Positions 7,832-16,518 of a stretch of DNA of 64,000 nucleotides are shown here, piece by piece. Position numbers and translations under genes: made by a program. Position 1 is the stretch's first letter. The number at the start of each line of letters is the position of its first letter. Below the pieces are notes generated by a model, which was given only the letters and a program-made list of their open reading frames with translations, had not been told where the DNA came from and made no database searches. The stretch is from Actinomycetota bacterium (GTDB lineage: Bacteria > Actinomycetota > Actinomycetes > S36-B12 > FW305-bin1): the NCBI GenBank assembly GCA_004297305.1, contig SCTR01000010.1, positions 62,001-126,000 of the forward strand, given 5' to 3'.

Positions 7832-8482
7832 GTGACCGCGACGCCCGTCCCCGCAGGGAGTAGTAGCGCCAAGGATGCGGTGCGGGCCGCGGTACGGGCG
7901 CGGCGACGAGCCCGGCCCACCGATCAGCGTGGCCGCTGCGCGCTGCTGTTGGCCGAACGAGTTCTCGCCCTGCCGGAACTGGGCCGGGACCACCATCGTC
8001 GCCGCGAGCACGCGGTGGCCTGTTACGCGTCGTACGGCGGCGAGCCGGGCACCGGGCCGCTGATCGAACGTCTCCACGAGGCCGGGCTGCCGGTGGTGCT
8101 GCCGGTCGTCGGTCCCGGCCGCGACCTGCACTGGGCGAGCTACGACGGACCCGCGGCCCTGGCGCCGGGCCCGCGGGGGATGCCCGAACCGACCGGCCCG
8201 GTGATCGGGGCTGGTCCGGAAGCCCTGACCACGCTGGGCGTCGACCTGCTGGTCATCCCGGCGCTGGCGTGCGATCCGTCCGGCGCTCGGCTCGGCCAGG
8301 GCGGCGGCTTCTACGACACGCTGCTGGCGGCGCTGCCGCGATCGGGTCCCGGTCGCATCCTCGTGCTCGCCTTGGTCCACGACGACGAGGTCCTGGCACC
8401 CGGTGCGATCCCGGTCGACGCCCACGACCGCCCGGTCGATCTGGTCGTCACCCCAACCCGCGTGCTGCGCATCTCCGGATAG
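7832..8482 (+). CDS. 5-formyltetrahydrofolate cyclo-ligase
   Basis: A 216-residue enzyme of the 5-FTHF cyclo-ligase/YgfA family that converts 5-formyl-THF to 5,10-methenyl-THF using ATP. The N-terminal basic KDAVRAAVRARRRA helix and the diagnostic LGQGGGFYDTLLA loop (about residues 148-160, the family's GYGGGYYD motif) are visible. The LVIPALACDPSGARLG run before it holds the substrate-binding strand. The GTG start at 7832 is divergent to galU. A cyclo-ligase beside galU/moeA is a familiar actinobacterial order. Confidence 0.92.
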   Translation: MTATPVPAGSSSAKDAVRAAVRARRRARPTDQRGRCALLLAERVLALPELGRDHHRRREHAVACYASYGGEPGTGPLIERLHEAGLPVVLPVVGPGRDLHWASYDGPAALAPGPRGMPEPTGPVIGAGPEALTTLGVDLLVIPALACDPSGARLGQGGGFYDTLLAALPRSGPGRILVLALVHDDEVLAPGAIPVDAHDRPVDLVVTPTRVLRISG

Positions 8483-8500
8483 CACCGGCGCGCTCAGGGG

Positions 8501-8845
8501 TCAGTTGGCGATGGCCACAGCGGCCCATACCGCCAGCACGCACACCACGACATTGGCCACGACGTTGGCGACGGCGAGCGCGGTCGCCCGCAGCGACAGC
8601 AACCGCTCGGTGGCCAGCGCGAAGCCGGAATACGTCGTCAGCGCCCCGCAGAAGCCGGTACCGACCAGCAGCCGGACCGACGGCGAGGCAGCCAGCACCA
8701 GGCCGAGCACGAACGAGCCGGCCACGTTGACCAGCAGTGTCCCGGCGGGAAACGCACCGCCACGGCGCGCGGCGGCGTGTTCGACGAGGTACCGCAAGGG
8801 CGCGCCGACCGCGGCGCCGAGCACGACCAGCAGCAGCTCGGACAC
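8501..8845 (-). CDS. crcB: CrcB/Fluc fluoride channel subunit (second of a pair)
   Basis: A 114-residue integral membrane protein with four hydrophobic helices. GAPLRYLVEHAAARRGG and PAGTLLVNVAGSFVLG carry the family GT-x-x-VN-x-x-G motif, and GALTTYSGFALATE corresponds to the usual GGLTTFSTF motif, here with Gly replacing the second Ser/Thr. It exports fluoride as part of a dual-topology channel. I chose the GTG at 8845, one base after the stop of the upstream crcB, rather than the longer frame. Adjacent crcB pairs in Gram-positives usually form heterodimers of opposite topology. Confidence 0.88.
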   Translation of the reverse strand: MSELLLVVLGAAVGAPLRYLVEHAAARRGGAFPAGTLLVNVAGSFVLGLVLAASPSVRLLVGTGFCGALTTYSGFALATERLLSLRATALAVANVVANVVVCVLAVWAAVAIAN

Positions 8846-8846
8846 G

Positions 8847-9263
8847 TCAGCTGCTGCCTCGTGGACCGGCGAGGAGCCGGCCGCACAGCAGCCCGAGCCG
8901 GACGGCGACCACCCCGGCGACCAGCGTGGCCACGACGTAGCCGGCGGCGGTCGGCGCCGCCGCTCCGTCGAGTTGGCCGTACACCTGCGCGGCGAAGGTG
9001 GAGAACGTGGTGTAGCCGCCGAGGACACCCACCGCGAGGAACGGCCGCACCAACCGGTGCGGCGGCCAGACCTCTACCAGGAACCACGTCACCAGGCCGA
9101 TCAGCAGGCAGCCGGAGACGTTCACGGTCAGGGTGCCCCACGGGAATCCCGTGGGTCCCTGCTGCGGCCACGCCACGTCGATGCCCCAACGTGCGGTCGC
9201 CCCGGCAGCGCCTCCCACCGCCACGACCGCCAGCACGTCGAGGTCCCGGCCGGCCCGCGGCAC
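8847..9263 (-). CDS. crcB: CrcB/Fluc fluoride channel subunit (first of a pair)
   Basis: A 138-residue four-helix membrane protein of the CrcB/Fluc family. Key motifs are GGAAGATARWGID, PWGTLTVNVSGCLLIGL with the conserved Asn, and GVLGGYTTFSTFAAQV, the fluoride-coordinating TM3 break. The GTG start lies 1 bp after the stop of the ABC permease upstream, and crcB2 begins 1 bp after its stop, so all three are probably co-transcribed. No fluoride riboswitch sequence is visible upstream of the gene. Confidence 0.92.
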   Translation of the reverse strand: MPRAGRDLDVLAVVAVGGAAGATARWGIDVAWPQQGPTGFPWGTLTVNVSGCLLIGLVTWFLVEVWPPHRLVRPFLAVGVLGGYTTFSTFAAQVYGQLDGAAAPTAAGYVVATLVAGVVAVRLGLLCGRLLAGPRGSS

Positions 9264-9264
9264 C

Positions 9265-9978
9265 TCAGGCGTCCCGGGTCTGCAGGCTGGCCACCCAGCC
9301 GGCCAACGCGACCACCGTCCAGCCGGCGAAGACGGCCAGCGACCGCCACCCGCCCGCGCCGTCTGAGGCCGCCGCGGCTCCGTTGCTGAACGGCAGCACG
9401 TCGGCGAGCCAGTCCCAGGTCAGCAACGACGTGAGCAACGGCTCGACGACGTACCCCAGCAGCAGCGGGACGACGACGCCGACCGGCAGGCTGCGGGTGA
9501 TCCCGGCGATCGCGAGCGCGACGAGGGCATAGAGGACGACGTACAGCAGGGCGCGAACCGCCTGCGCGGCAACCGCATCGCTGGCGGCCACCCGGTCCGG
9601 CCCGCCGACCAGGGCGCCGGCCCATCCCAGGGCTGAACCGGACACGGCCAGCACGGCCGCAGCGACCGTCACGGCCACGATCTTCGCGATGGCGACCTGT
9701 CCGCGGCGCGGGAATGCGGTGAGGGTCAACCGGATCATGCCGTACCGGTACTCGTGCCCGATCGCCTGCGCCGCAAGGACCGAGGCGAACACCACCCCGA
9801 GCGCGGTGTAGATGGTGAGCACGCCGCCGGTGGTGGTCGACGTCCCGACCGTCTCGGCACCCAGCCGGGTCAGCAGAAAACCCAGCACCGCAGCGCAGCC
9901 GCCGGACAGCACGAGTACCACCCAGGTCGACCGCAGCGACGTCGCCCGGCGCCACTCGTACTGCAGGATCCCGCTCAC
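9265..9978 (-). CDS. ABC-2 type transporter permease
   Basis: A 237-residue membrane protein with about six hydrophobic helices. The start resembles ABC-2 permeases (MSGILQYEWRRATSLRSTW, the cytoplasmic YEW-R-K-T-x-R-S-T region), and AIGHEYRYGMIRLTLTAFPRR is the typical coupling loop with a conserved Glu-Tyr/Arg. It overlaps the upstream ATPase gene by 4 bases and so forms a two-gene exporter. Substrate unknown; such systems often handle lipids, peptides or drugs. Confidence 0.87.
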   Translation of the reverse strand: MSGILQYEWRRATSLRSTWVVLVLSGGCAAVLGFLLTRLGAETVGTSTTTGGVLTIYTALGVVFASVLAAQAIGHEYRYGMIRLTLTAFPRRGQVAIAKIVAVTVAAAVLAVSGSALGWAGALVGGPDRVAASDAVAAQAVRALLYVVLYALVALAIAGITRSLPVGVVVPLLLGYVVEPLLTSLLTWDWLADVLPFSNGAAAASDGAGGWRSLAVFAGWTVVALAGWVASLQTRDA

Positions 9979-10889
9979 GACGCACTCCCGCCGGTCGCGA
10001 AGTCCTGCCCATCGGCGGTGAGTTCGAGGAAGGCGTCCTCCAGGCTGGCTCGCCGATAGGTCAACTCCCGCAACGGTATGCCGCTTTCGAAGGCGATCAC
10101 TCCGACGTCCTCGGTCGTGGTCCCCGCGACGGCGAGACCATCCGCCCCGTCCGGTACGGCGACGATCCCGCGCCCGGCCAACCGCTGCCGCAGCGCGTCG
10201 CGGTCCGGCGTGCGCACCAGGACGTCGTTGAGCGAGCTGCGCGCGGTGAACTCCGCCATCGACGAGTCCGCCACGAGCCGGCCCCGCACGATCACCACCA
10301 GGCGGTCGGCCATCAGCTGCATCTCACTGAGCAGATGACTGGACACCAGCACGACGCGGCCTTCGGCGGCGTAGTAGCGCAGGAAGTCCCGCAACCAGTG
10401 GATCGACTGCGGGTCCAGGCCGTTCGCCGGTTCGTCCAGCAGCAGGACCGACGGCTCGGCGAGCACGGCGCCGGCCAGGCCGAGCCGCTGCGCCATGCCG
10501 AGCGAGTACCCGCTCGGGCGGCGCCGGGCGACTGCGGTGAGGCCGACCAGGTCCAGCACCTCGTCGACCCGGGCGTCGTCGATGCCGGCCTCGGTTGCCA
10601 ACAGCCGCAGGTGATTCCGGGCGGTCCGGCTTGGGTGGTAGAACTTCGCGTCCAGGTGGGCGCCGACGACCCGGCTCGCCTGCGGGTGGTCCAGCAGCGG
10701 GGCGCCGTCGTACAACGTGTGACCGCCCCCGTGATCCAGGCCCAGCATCAGCCGCATCGTCGTGGACTTGCCCGATCCGTTGGGCCCCAGGAATCCCGTC
10801 ACGGCGCCCGGTTCGAGGGTGAAGGTGAGGCCGTCGACGGCGACGGTCGAGCCGTAGGACTTCCGCAGTCCCACCACCTCGACGCTCAC
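9975..10889 (-). CDS. ABC transporter ATP-binding protein (partner of the ABC-2 permease)
   Basis: A 304-residue ATPase with Walker A GPNGSGKST (about residues 35-43), a relaxed signature YSLGMAQRLG, Walker B SVLLLDEPANGLDPQS, and the H-loop LVSSHLLSEM. A C-terminal extension of about 80 residues is typical of ATPases that pair with ABC-2 permeases. The gene is first in a leftward operon with the permease and crcB pair. Confidence 0.92.
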   Translation of the reverse strand: MSVEVVGLRKSYGSTVAVDGLTFTLEPGAVTGFLGPNGSGKSTTMRLMLGLDHGGGHTLYDGAPLLDHPQASRVVGAHLDAKFYHPSRTARNHLRLLATEAGIDDARVDEVLDLVGLTAVARRRPSGYSLGMAQRLGLAGAVLAEPSVLLLDEPANGLDPQSIHWLRDFLRYYAAEGRVVLVSSHLLSEMQLMADRLVVIVRGRLVADSSMAEFTARSSLNDVLVRTPDRDALRQRLAGRGIVAVPDGADGLAVAGTTTEDVGVIAFESGIPLRELTYRRASLEDAFLELTADGQDFATGGSAS

Positions 10890-10936
10890 CGCAAGCCTCC
10901 CGGGCGGTCCGACAAGACCCGGGCGACCCTAGCCGG

Positions 10937-12088
10937 TCAGCCGGCCGCGGCTGCGTCCTCGTCCACCGCCTGCAGCCCGCTGCGGCCGCGGCTCTCCTTG
11001 GCCTGGTAGAGGGCGCGGTCGGCGTGCCACAGCAGATCGGACAGCCGGCTGCTGCCGTCCCACTCGGCGATACCCGCGGACCAGCGGGCCGCGTGACCGT
11101 CGCGGAGCCGGTCCAGCAACGCCTGCGCCTCGACCGCCGTGGTGTCGGGCAACAGCAGGACGAACTCGTCGCCGCCGTACCGCGCCAGCAGGTCGCCGTC
11201 ACGTACCCGGTCCCGCCAGGAGGCCGCCAGGTCGATGAGCACCCGGTCGCCGGCGGCGTGACCGAGATCGTCGTTGATCCGCTTGAAGCCGTCCAGGTCG
11301 ATCACCACCGCGGCGACAGGCCGGCTGGACCGGGCCGCCAGGGCCAGCAGCCGGGGCGCCTCCTGCTCGAAGCCGCCCCGGTTGAGCAGCCCGGTCAGGT
11401 GGTCGTGACGGGCCTGCCGGCGCAGCTGCGAGACCAGGTGACCTTGCACCTCGGCGATCGCGGCGATCGTGGTGGTCACGATGAACCAGACGGTGACCGG
11501 CGCCGGCCGGTCACCGACGAGCAGCGCCGCAAGCAGGCACACCGACATGAAGGCGACGTGGCAGCGCGTCTGCGCCCGGCCGAAGAAGTACGCGCAGTAC
11601 GCCGCCAGCGCGGCGTACTCGAACGTCGGCAGCAACGCCCCGGCGTCGTCGGGGACGGCCGCAGAGAAGTAGGCGATGACGACGACCGCGACGACGACCA
11701 GCGTCTGGGGCAGCCACCCCGGCATCCGCGACCCGAGCAGGACCAGACCGACACCGAGCACCGCGCAGCACAGGCTGGTCAGCGCGTAGACCCATACGTC
11801 GGCGGCCGCACTGCTGGGCAGCGCCGCGCCGAGGGCGGCGAACACCGATCCGGAGAACGCCAGCGCGACCAGCGGCCAACCCGCCGCCGGCAGCTCGCGG
11901 CGGCGGCACCAGGCCAGGATCCGTGCCACGTGGACCGCCTCCTGCGCCTGGTCGAGCGACCTGTACCTCTCAGATCGGCACGCGCGGGCCACTCCTGCAG
12001 CCCGGTCGACCCGCGGATCTCCCCCGTGCCCCGGTCGCCGCGGCGGGCCGGATGGACTGGGCGTGTCGCGTTGTTGCACACTTGGCAC
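10937..12088 (-). CDS. Membrane-anchored diguanylate cyclase (GGDEF)
   Basis: Up to 383 residues. Five to six hydrophobic segments (about residues 68-205) form a membrane sensor region without a recognisable sensory domain. A GGDEF domain follows (about 230-365). The active-site motif RYGGDEF is intact and is preceded at five residues by RDGD, a canonical RxxD inhibitory site, so the protein should make cyclic di-GMP and be product-inhibited. The start is uncertain: the first 45 residues are low-complexity and a GTG near residue 52 (VHVARILAW) is a reasonable alternative. Downstream genes are on the same strand but 47 bp away. Confidence 0.88.
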   Translation of the reverse strand: MPSVQQRDTPSPSGPPRRPGHGGDPRVDRAAGVARACRSERYRSLDQAQEAVHVARILAWCRRRELPAAGWPLVALAFSGSVFAALGAALPSSAAADVWVYALTSLCCAVLGVGLVLLGSRMPGWLPQTLVVVAVVVIAYFSAAVPDDAGALLPTFEYAALAAYCAYFFGRAQTRCHVAFMSVCLLAALLVGDRPAPVTVWFIVTTTIAAIAEVQGHLVSQLRRQARHDHLTGLLNRGGFEQEAPRLLALAARSSRPVAAVVIDLDGFKRINDDLGHAAGDRVLIDLAASWRDRVRDGDLLARYGGDEFVLLLPDTTAVEAQALLDRLRDGHAARWSAGIAEWDGSSRLSDLLWHADRALYQAKESRGRSGLQAVDEDAAAAG

Positions 12089-12165
12089 TCGCCAGCCGCG
12101 AGTGCCAGCCCGGGGAGGTCCCCGGCCGTCCGACCCGTCCCGCCGGGGACACCTGGAGGATCGTC

Positions 12166-12507
12166 GTGCCGACGTACGAGTACGTGTGCAACGCGTGCCA
12201 GGAGCGCCTTGAGGTCGTCCAGTCCTTCAGTGACGACGCGCTGACGGTGTGCCCGGCCTGCGGTGGCCCGCTGCGCAAGCTGTTCGGCAACGTCGGCGTG
12301 GTGTTCAAGGGATCCGGCTTCTACCGCAACGACTCCCGCGCGGCGGACGGCAAGAAGAAGGCCACCACGTCGGCGAGCACGTCGAGCGATTCGGCGGGTT
12401 CCGGGACGTCGAGCACCGCGGCGGCGGCGACGCCGGCTGCCTCCGGCAGCACCACGAACAGCGGCTCGTCGTCGAGCAGCACGTCGTCCAAGGACAGCGC
12501 CGCCTGA
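12166..12507 (+). CDS. FmdB family zinc-ribbon protein
   Basis: A 113-residue protein with a GTG start preceded by a good GGAGGA ribosome binding site. The N-terminus MPTYEYVCNACQERLEVVQ with CNAC and CPACGG (Cys pairs at about residues 9/12 and 31/34) forms the FmdB/YgiT-type zinc ribbon, ending in the conserved KLFGNVGVVFKGSGFYRND. The last 55 residues are a Ser/Thr/Ala-rich disordered tail. The family is named from a formamidase regulator, but its function in actinobacteria is not established. It commonly precedes the SAF-domain and mscL genes, as here. Confidence 0.93.
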   Translation: MPTYEYVCNACQERLEVVQSFSDDALTVCPACGGPLRKLFGNVGVVFKGSGFYRNDSRAADGKKKATTSASTSSDSAGSGTSSTAAAATPAASGSTTNSGSSSSSTSSKDSAA

Positions 12508-12624
12508 TCTCCGGCTCGCGCGGCGGCGCCTGCTGACCGCTGTGGACGAGCTCCGCGCGACGGGGCTGGCGGCCACTACCGTCTCGCGCTGCGGCTTCTC
12601 GGCTGCCGCGGGACGGGGGCGGGG

Positions 12625-13401
12625 ATGGCACTGCGGACCGACGGCCGCGGCCCGGTCGGGGGACGCGATAGGAGCGACAGCCGTGGCCCGGCTGCTCGCC
12701 GGACACCGTCGGCTGCCGTGCGGCCCTGGCGCGAACCTGTCGTCCGGCGGCATCGCCGGCTGATCGCGGTCGTGCTGTTCGTCCTGGCCGCCGGGCTCGT
12801 CCTGGTCGCGGTCCGGCCGCCGAGCCCGGTGACCACCAGCGTCCTGGTGACCACGACTGCCTTGCCTGGCGGCGCGACGGTACGGGCAGCCGACGTGCAA
12901 CGCCGAGATGTGCCGGCGGAGTTCGTCCCGGCCGGCGCGGTGTCCGACCCTGCGACCGTCGACGGTGCGGTGCTGGCCGGCCCGGTGGCCGTCGGCGAGA
13001 TCCTCACGCTGTCACGGTTCGCCGGAGCACCAGGCGCCACGGGTGCCGTCGGCAGCGGCCTGGTTGCAGCGCCGGTCCGCATCGCCGATGCGGCGGCCGT
13101 CGCCCTGGTCTCCGCCGGCGACGTCGTCGACGTTCTGCATGCCAGATCGGCTGCGGCACAAGAGGTATCCGCAGCGGAGGTGGTCGCCAGAGCAGTCCGA
13201 GTGGTCTCGGTCCCCTCGGGCCGGTCGTCGGGAGGCGGCGGCGTCTTCGGCCGCGACGACGACCGGATCAGCAGCAACGACGCCGCCGGTGCCACCGGCG
13301 CCCTGGTCGTGCTGGCCGTCGACCCGGCCACGTCGATCGCGCTGGCTGCGGCGGCGGCCAACGGCCGACTGTCGCTCGTCCTGCGACCACCAGGGGCATG
13401 A
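12625..13401 (+). CDS. SAF-domain protein, CpaB/RcpC-like
   Basis: A 258-residue protein with one transmembrane helix (about residues 46-64, LIAVVLFVLAAGLVLVAV) after a basic N-terminus. An extracytoplasmic SAF domain follows, with the VLVTTTALPGGATVRAADV strand and the VDGAVLAGPVAVGEILTLSRF segment typical of Flp-pilus CpaB proteins. Two hydrophobic stretches at about 180-215 complete the fold. No pilus genes are adjacent, so a role in pilus assembly is only family-based. In many actinobacteria the same gene lies between fmdB and mscL. Confidence 0.8.
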   Translation: MALRTDGRGPVGGRDRSDSRGPAARRTPSAAVRPWREPVVRRHRRLIAVVLFVLAAGLVLVAVRPPSPVTTSVLVTTTALPGGATVRAADVQRRDVPAEFVPAGAVSDPATVDGAVLAGPVAVGEILTLSRFAGAPGATGAVGSGLVAAPVRIADAAAVALVSAGDVVDVLHARSAAAQEVSAAEVVARAVRVVSVPSGRSSGGGGVFGRDDDRISSNDAAGATGALVVLAVDPATSIALAAAAANGRLSLVLRPPGA

Positions 13402-13460
13402 GACCCCTACGGTGAGCATCGACTCGGGGCGCGGGCCTCGGCGGGCGATCCGGAGGACAC

Positions 13461-13847
13461 ATGATCAAGGGATTCCGCGACTTCATCATGCGCGGCAACG
13501 TCGTGGATCTGGCAGTTGCGTTCGTCATCGGCGTCGCATTCACGGCCGTGATTCAGGCGATCGTCAACGGCCTCATCAACCCGCTCATCGCAGCGATCTT
13601 CGGCAAGCCGGACCTGAGCAGCGCCATGACCTTCACCATCAACAACGCGCAGTTCTCCATCGGGCTGATCCTGCAGGCGCTCATCTACTTCGTCGCGGTC
13701 GCCGCCGTCGTGTACTTCGTCGTGGTGGAACCGATGAACCGGATCAAGGCGCGGTACTCCCGGCCGGGCGAGGCGCCCGTCGAGCCCGACGACGTCGTGC
13801 TGCTGCGCGAGATCCGCGACGAGCTGCGGTCGCGCAACGGCGCGTAG
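13461..13847 (+). CDS. mscL: Large-conductance mechanosensitive channel MscL
   Basis: A 128-residue homopentameric channel that releases solutes on hypo-osmotic shock. The N-terminal amphipathic helix MIKGFRDFIMRGNVVDLAVAF, TM1 (to about residue 45), the periplasmic loop, TM2 (FSIGLILQALIYFVAVAAVV), and the charged C-terminal helix bundle (VVLLREIRDEL) are all visible. A ribosome binding site (GGAGG) precedes the ATG. Confidence 0.96.
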   Translation: MIKGFRDFIMRGNVVDLAVAFVIGVAFTAVIQAIVNGLINPLIAAIFGKPDLSSAMTFTINNAQFSIGLILQALIYFVAVAAVVYFVVVEPMNRIKARYSRPGEAPVEPDDVVLLREIRDELRSRNGA

Positions 13848-13903
13848 CCGGATCAGCCGGGCGAAGGCGGCCACCCACCCGGCAGCCAGCGACGGGGCCG
13901 GCG

Positions 13904-14752
13904 TCAGTCGCCGTGGTGGGGCGGTCGCTCCGCGAGGTACCGAGCGGTGCCGTCGTCACCACCGCGGCGCGGCTCGGCGTCGTCCCGGTCGTCCCGGGTC
14001 TGCTCGGGTACGAGGTCGAGGCGGCCCAGTGCGAGCGGTTGCGGCTCCCGCTGCGGCCCCGGATCCGGCTGTGCATCGGCACCGGTGCTGGCATCGCGGT
14101 GCGGCGGGAACGGGATCACAGCGGTGAACCATCCCATCCATCGCGGTCGTACGCCGCCCCACCAGCGCATCGCCGTCCGCCACGGGTGGTGGCCGTGGTC
14201 CTGCCACGCGGCCTGCGCGTAGTAGACCGCGCCCATCACGTACTCGGCGACGATCACCAGGGTGACCAGGTCGTCGTCGTTGCGGACGCGCAGGTCGAGC
14301 TGGCGGGTGATCTCGTCGAACCGCTGCCGGTCGAACCAGCCCCCTTCGGGATCGATCAGCACGCCCCGCAGCAAGAGGAAGCCGACCAAGGCCCAAGGCA
14401 ACGTCTTCGCCAGTTCGTGCGCGGCACGCTGGTTCACCACCACGAGCACCCGGCTGGCCAGCACGACGCTGCACGCGGTGAGCATCAACCAGTCCGGCGA
14501 GATCGCCGTCCCCGCCAGGATCAACACGACGAACAAGGTGCCGATCCACAAGGCGACCACGATGGGCGTTCCGAGCAGCCACCAGATCAAGGAGTGCACT
14601 CGCACTCGAGGCCACTGACCGGCCGCGTGGACCAGCCGCGGGCGCGGGTTGCGCAGCGTGATGTAGAGCGCGTACAGCACCAGCGCGAGGACCGCGACTT
14701 TGGCCGCGAGCCACGCCAGATCGACCACTCCGTAGTCCTGTGGCGCGGGCAC
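13904..14752 (-). CDS. Hypothetical multi-pass membrane protein
   Basis: A 282-residue protein with four or five predicted membrane helices in the first 185 residues, separated by charged loops. A Pro-rich, Asp/Arg-rich cytoplasmic tail covers about residues 215-282. I do not recognise a family; no catalytic motif is visible. It is convergent with mscL (56 bp apart) and divergent from the 14860 gene. Confidence 0.7.
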   Translation of the reverse strand: MPAPQDYGVVDLAWLAAKVAVLALVLYALYITLRNPRPRLVHAAGQWPRVRVHSLIWWLLGTPIVVALWIGTLFVVLILAGTAISPDWLMLTACSVVLASRVLVVVNQRAAHELAKTLPWALVGFLLLRGVLIDPEGGWFDRQRFDEITRQLDLRVRNDDDLVTLVIVAEYVMGAVYYAQAAWQDHGHHPWRTAMRWWGGVRPRWMGWFTAVIPFPPHRDASTGADAQPDPGPQREPQPLALGRLDLVPEQTRDDRDDAEPRRGGDDGTARYLAERPPHHGD

Positions 14753-14859
14753 GTGCGCAGGCTAGCGATCCGTCGCCACGGCGGGTCCCAGCAACGCAGC
14801 GGCACGGACACGGCATCCGTGCGCCCGACGGCGCCGCGCTCGATGCGTGATGCGCGACG

Positions 14860-15915
14860 ATGCGGTCCGTGACGATCCTGGCCGAGCCGGAGTGGCAGGC
14901 GGCGCGTGCCGCCCACGAGGCCCGCGTCGAGCCATGGATCAGCCCTCGGCTGCACCGGCGGGCCCACGGCGAACGTCACCCGGTCGACGATTTCCTGTTC
15001 GAGTACTACGACTTCCGGCCCGCCCGGTTGCGCCGCTGGCACCCGGGCCACGGCGTAGTCCTGGCCGGTGACAGCGGCGACTGGCTCGACCTGTCCGGCT
15101 ACGTGACCGTCGACGGCGGCGCGGGTGTCGGCGACGAACTCCTGCTCGACCGCGGCCGCCGGCTGCGCGACACGCGCGCAGTCCTGGCCGCGACCGCGAT
15201 GCGCCCACCCGCGTTCGGCTGTTTCGGGCTGCACGAGTGGGCGATGGTCTACCGCCAGTCCGCTGCGGCGCGCCGGCATTCCGCCGTACCGCTCCGGCTG
15301 TCCCCGCGCGAGATCGACGCGACCGTCGAGAGCGTGGGCCTGCGGTGCACGCACGCCGACGCGTTCCGCTTCTTCACCGCCGACGCGCGTCCCCGCAACG
15401 CAACGACGCCGTTGACCGGCACGCGGATTCGGGATGAACAACCGGGGTGCCTGCACGCCACGATGGACCTCTACCGGTACGCCTACCGGTTGAGCCCGCT
15501 GATCGGCAGCGACCTGATCGCAGACTGCTTCGCGCTCGCTCGGCAGGGACGCGAGATCGACATGCGGATGTCGCCGTACGACCTGTCCGCGTGGGGCTAC
15601 CAGCCGATCCGGATCGAGACACCCGCCGGCCGCGCCGAGTTCGCCACGGCGCAACGCCGGCTGGCGAGCCTGGGCGCGGGGTTGCGGACCCGTCTGCTCA
15701 CCGAGGTCGACCTGCTGTGCCGCAAGGAGACTGCGCTCGTCAACGGCCAATCCCGCCAGCCGCTGGCCCTCGATCCCCGTGGCCGCGACAGCGTTCGACG
15801 CTGCACGGTGTCATCGGACGATGGCCACCATGCCGACCACCGCCAGGACGACGACGAGCGCCGCGGTCGACCGCATCACGCCGACGCGGACGCGGGATTG
15901 CCTCTGCTGCAGTAG
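14860..15915 (+). CDS. Conserved protein usually annotated as 3-methyladenine DNA glycosylase
   Basis: A 351-residue protein. The opening EPEWQAARAAHEARVEPW, followed by HPVDDFLFEYYDFRPARLRRWHPG (about residues 39-62) and the middle LHEWAMVYR and LHATMDLYRYAYRLSP segments, matches an actinobacterial family that databases label 3-methyladenine DNA glycosylase. I see no helix-hairpin-helix or AlkA/Tag/MPG motif, so the enzymatic label is not supported by the sequence itself. The last 30 residues are His/Asp-rich and overlap the convergent DUF202 gene by about 105 bp; the true stop is as given. Confidence 0.6.
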   Translation: MRSVTILAEPEWQAARAAHEARVEPWISPRLHRRAHGERHPVDDFLFEYYDFRPARLRRWHPGHGVVLAGDSGDWLDLSGYVTVDGGAGVGDELLLDRGRRLRDTRAVLAATAMRPPAFGCFGLHEWAMVYRQSAAARRHSAVPLRLSPREIDATVESVGLRCTHADAFRFFTADARPRNATTPLTGTRIRDEQPGCLHATMDLYRYAYRLSPLIGSDLIADCFALARQGREIDMRMSPYDLSAWGYQPIRIETPAGRAEFATAQRRLASLGAGLRTRLLTEVDLLCRKETALVNGQSRQPLALDPRGRDSVRRCTVSSDDGHHADHRQDDDERRGRPHHADADAGLPLLQ

Positions 15916-16137
15916 ATCACGCTGGCGGACCAGAGCCACACCGAGCGCGGCCAACGGCACCAGGACGGCTCCCAGCACCACCCACGACTGGGTTGCGGTC
16001 CACCCCCGGTAGATCAGCAGGACGGTTACCGCGGAGAAGGTCAGCAGGGTGCGTGACCAGGACAGCGACGTCCGCTGTGTCGCGGCGCCGGGGTCGGCGC
16101 CGGCCCCCGAGGGCGCCGCATCGACTGCCCCGGCCAT
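15811..16137 (-). CDS. DUF202 family small membrane protein
   Basis: A 108-residue protein with the DUF202 signature TQRTSLSWSRTLLTF (about residues 22-36) and three hydrophobic helices, each about 20 residues. I chose the ATG at 16137 because it follows the stop of the other DUF202 gene closely and precedes the conserved motif by about 20 residues. Function unknown. It is the second of a tandem pair of distant paralogues. Confidence 0.82.
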   Translation of the reverse strand: MAGAVDAAPSGAGADPGAATQRTSLSWSRTLLTFSAVTVLLIYRGWTATQSWVVLGAVLVPLAALGVALVRQRDLLQQRQSRVRVGVMRSTAALVVVLAVVGMVAIVR

Positions 16138-16142
16138 CGCTG

Positions 16143-16496
16143 TCAGACGTTCGCGTGCAACAGGATGCCGACGACGGCGACCGCGGCGACCACCACGACA
16201 CCGACCACGAGAAGGCCGACCCCCGGCTGGCCCGGCAACGGCAGGCCGAGCCGCATGGCCCGCTGCACCCGTACCCACTGCAGATAGCCGATGACCGCGA
16301 CGGCGATGCCGAGCACGATCGCCGCGACGCCCAGCACGGTACTGACACCCTCGGGCCGTAGCCCGGTCGCGAACTGGTCGAGCGCGATCCCGCCCGCGAG
16401 CAGGGCGAGCGCGGTGCGGATCCATGCCAGGAACGTGCGCTCGTTGGCCAGCGTGTAGCGGTAGTCGAGCCCGCTGCGCGGGCCACCGTCGGGCAT
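16143..16496 (-). CDS. DUF202 family (YidH-like) small membrane protein
   Basis: A 117-residue protein with the DUF202 motif YTLANERTFLAWIRTALALL (about residues 14-33) and three membrane helices; the last forms VVGVVVVAAVAVVGILL. The family includes E. coli YidH, which has no known biochemical role. I chose the ATG at 16496, just before the motif; the longer open frame belongs to shadow sequence. It lies 5 bp upstream of the second DUF202 gene. Confidence 0.85.
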   Translation of the reverse strand: MPDGGPRSGLDYRYTLANERTFLAWIRTALALLAGGIALDQFATGLRPEGVSTVLGVAAIVLGIAVAVIGYLQWVRVQRAMRLGLPLPGQPGVGLLVVGVVVVAAVAVVGILLHANV

Positions 16497-16518
16497 TCGT
16501 GGATCCACGGCCGCGACG

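Noticed and set aside
8846-9270. Fluoride riboswitch in front of the crcB pair
   Set aside because: The genes are packed with 1-bp gaps and the aptamer consensus is absent.
13268-13543. Minus-strand ORFs through the SAF and mscL genes
   Set aside because: They lie opposite clearly conserved genes and have shadow composition.
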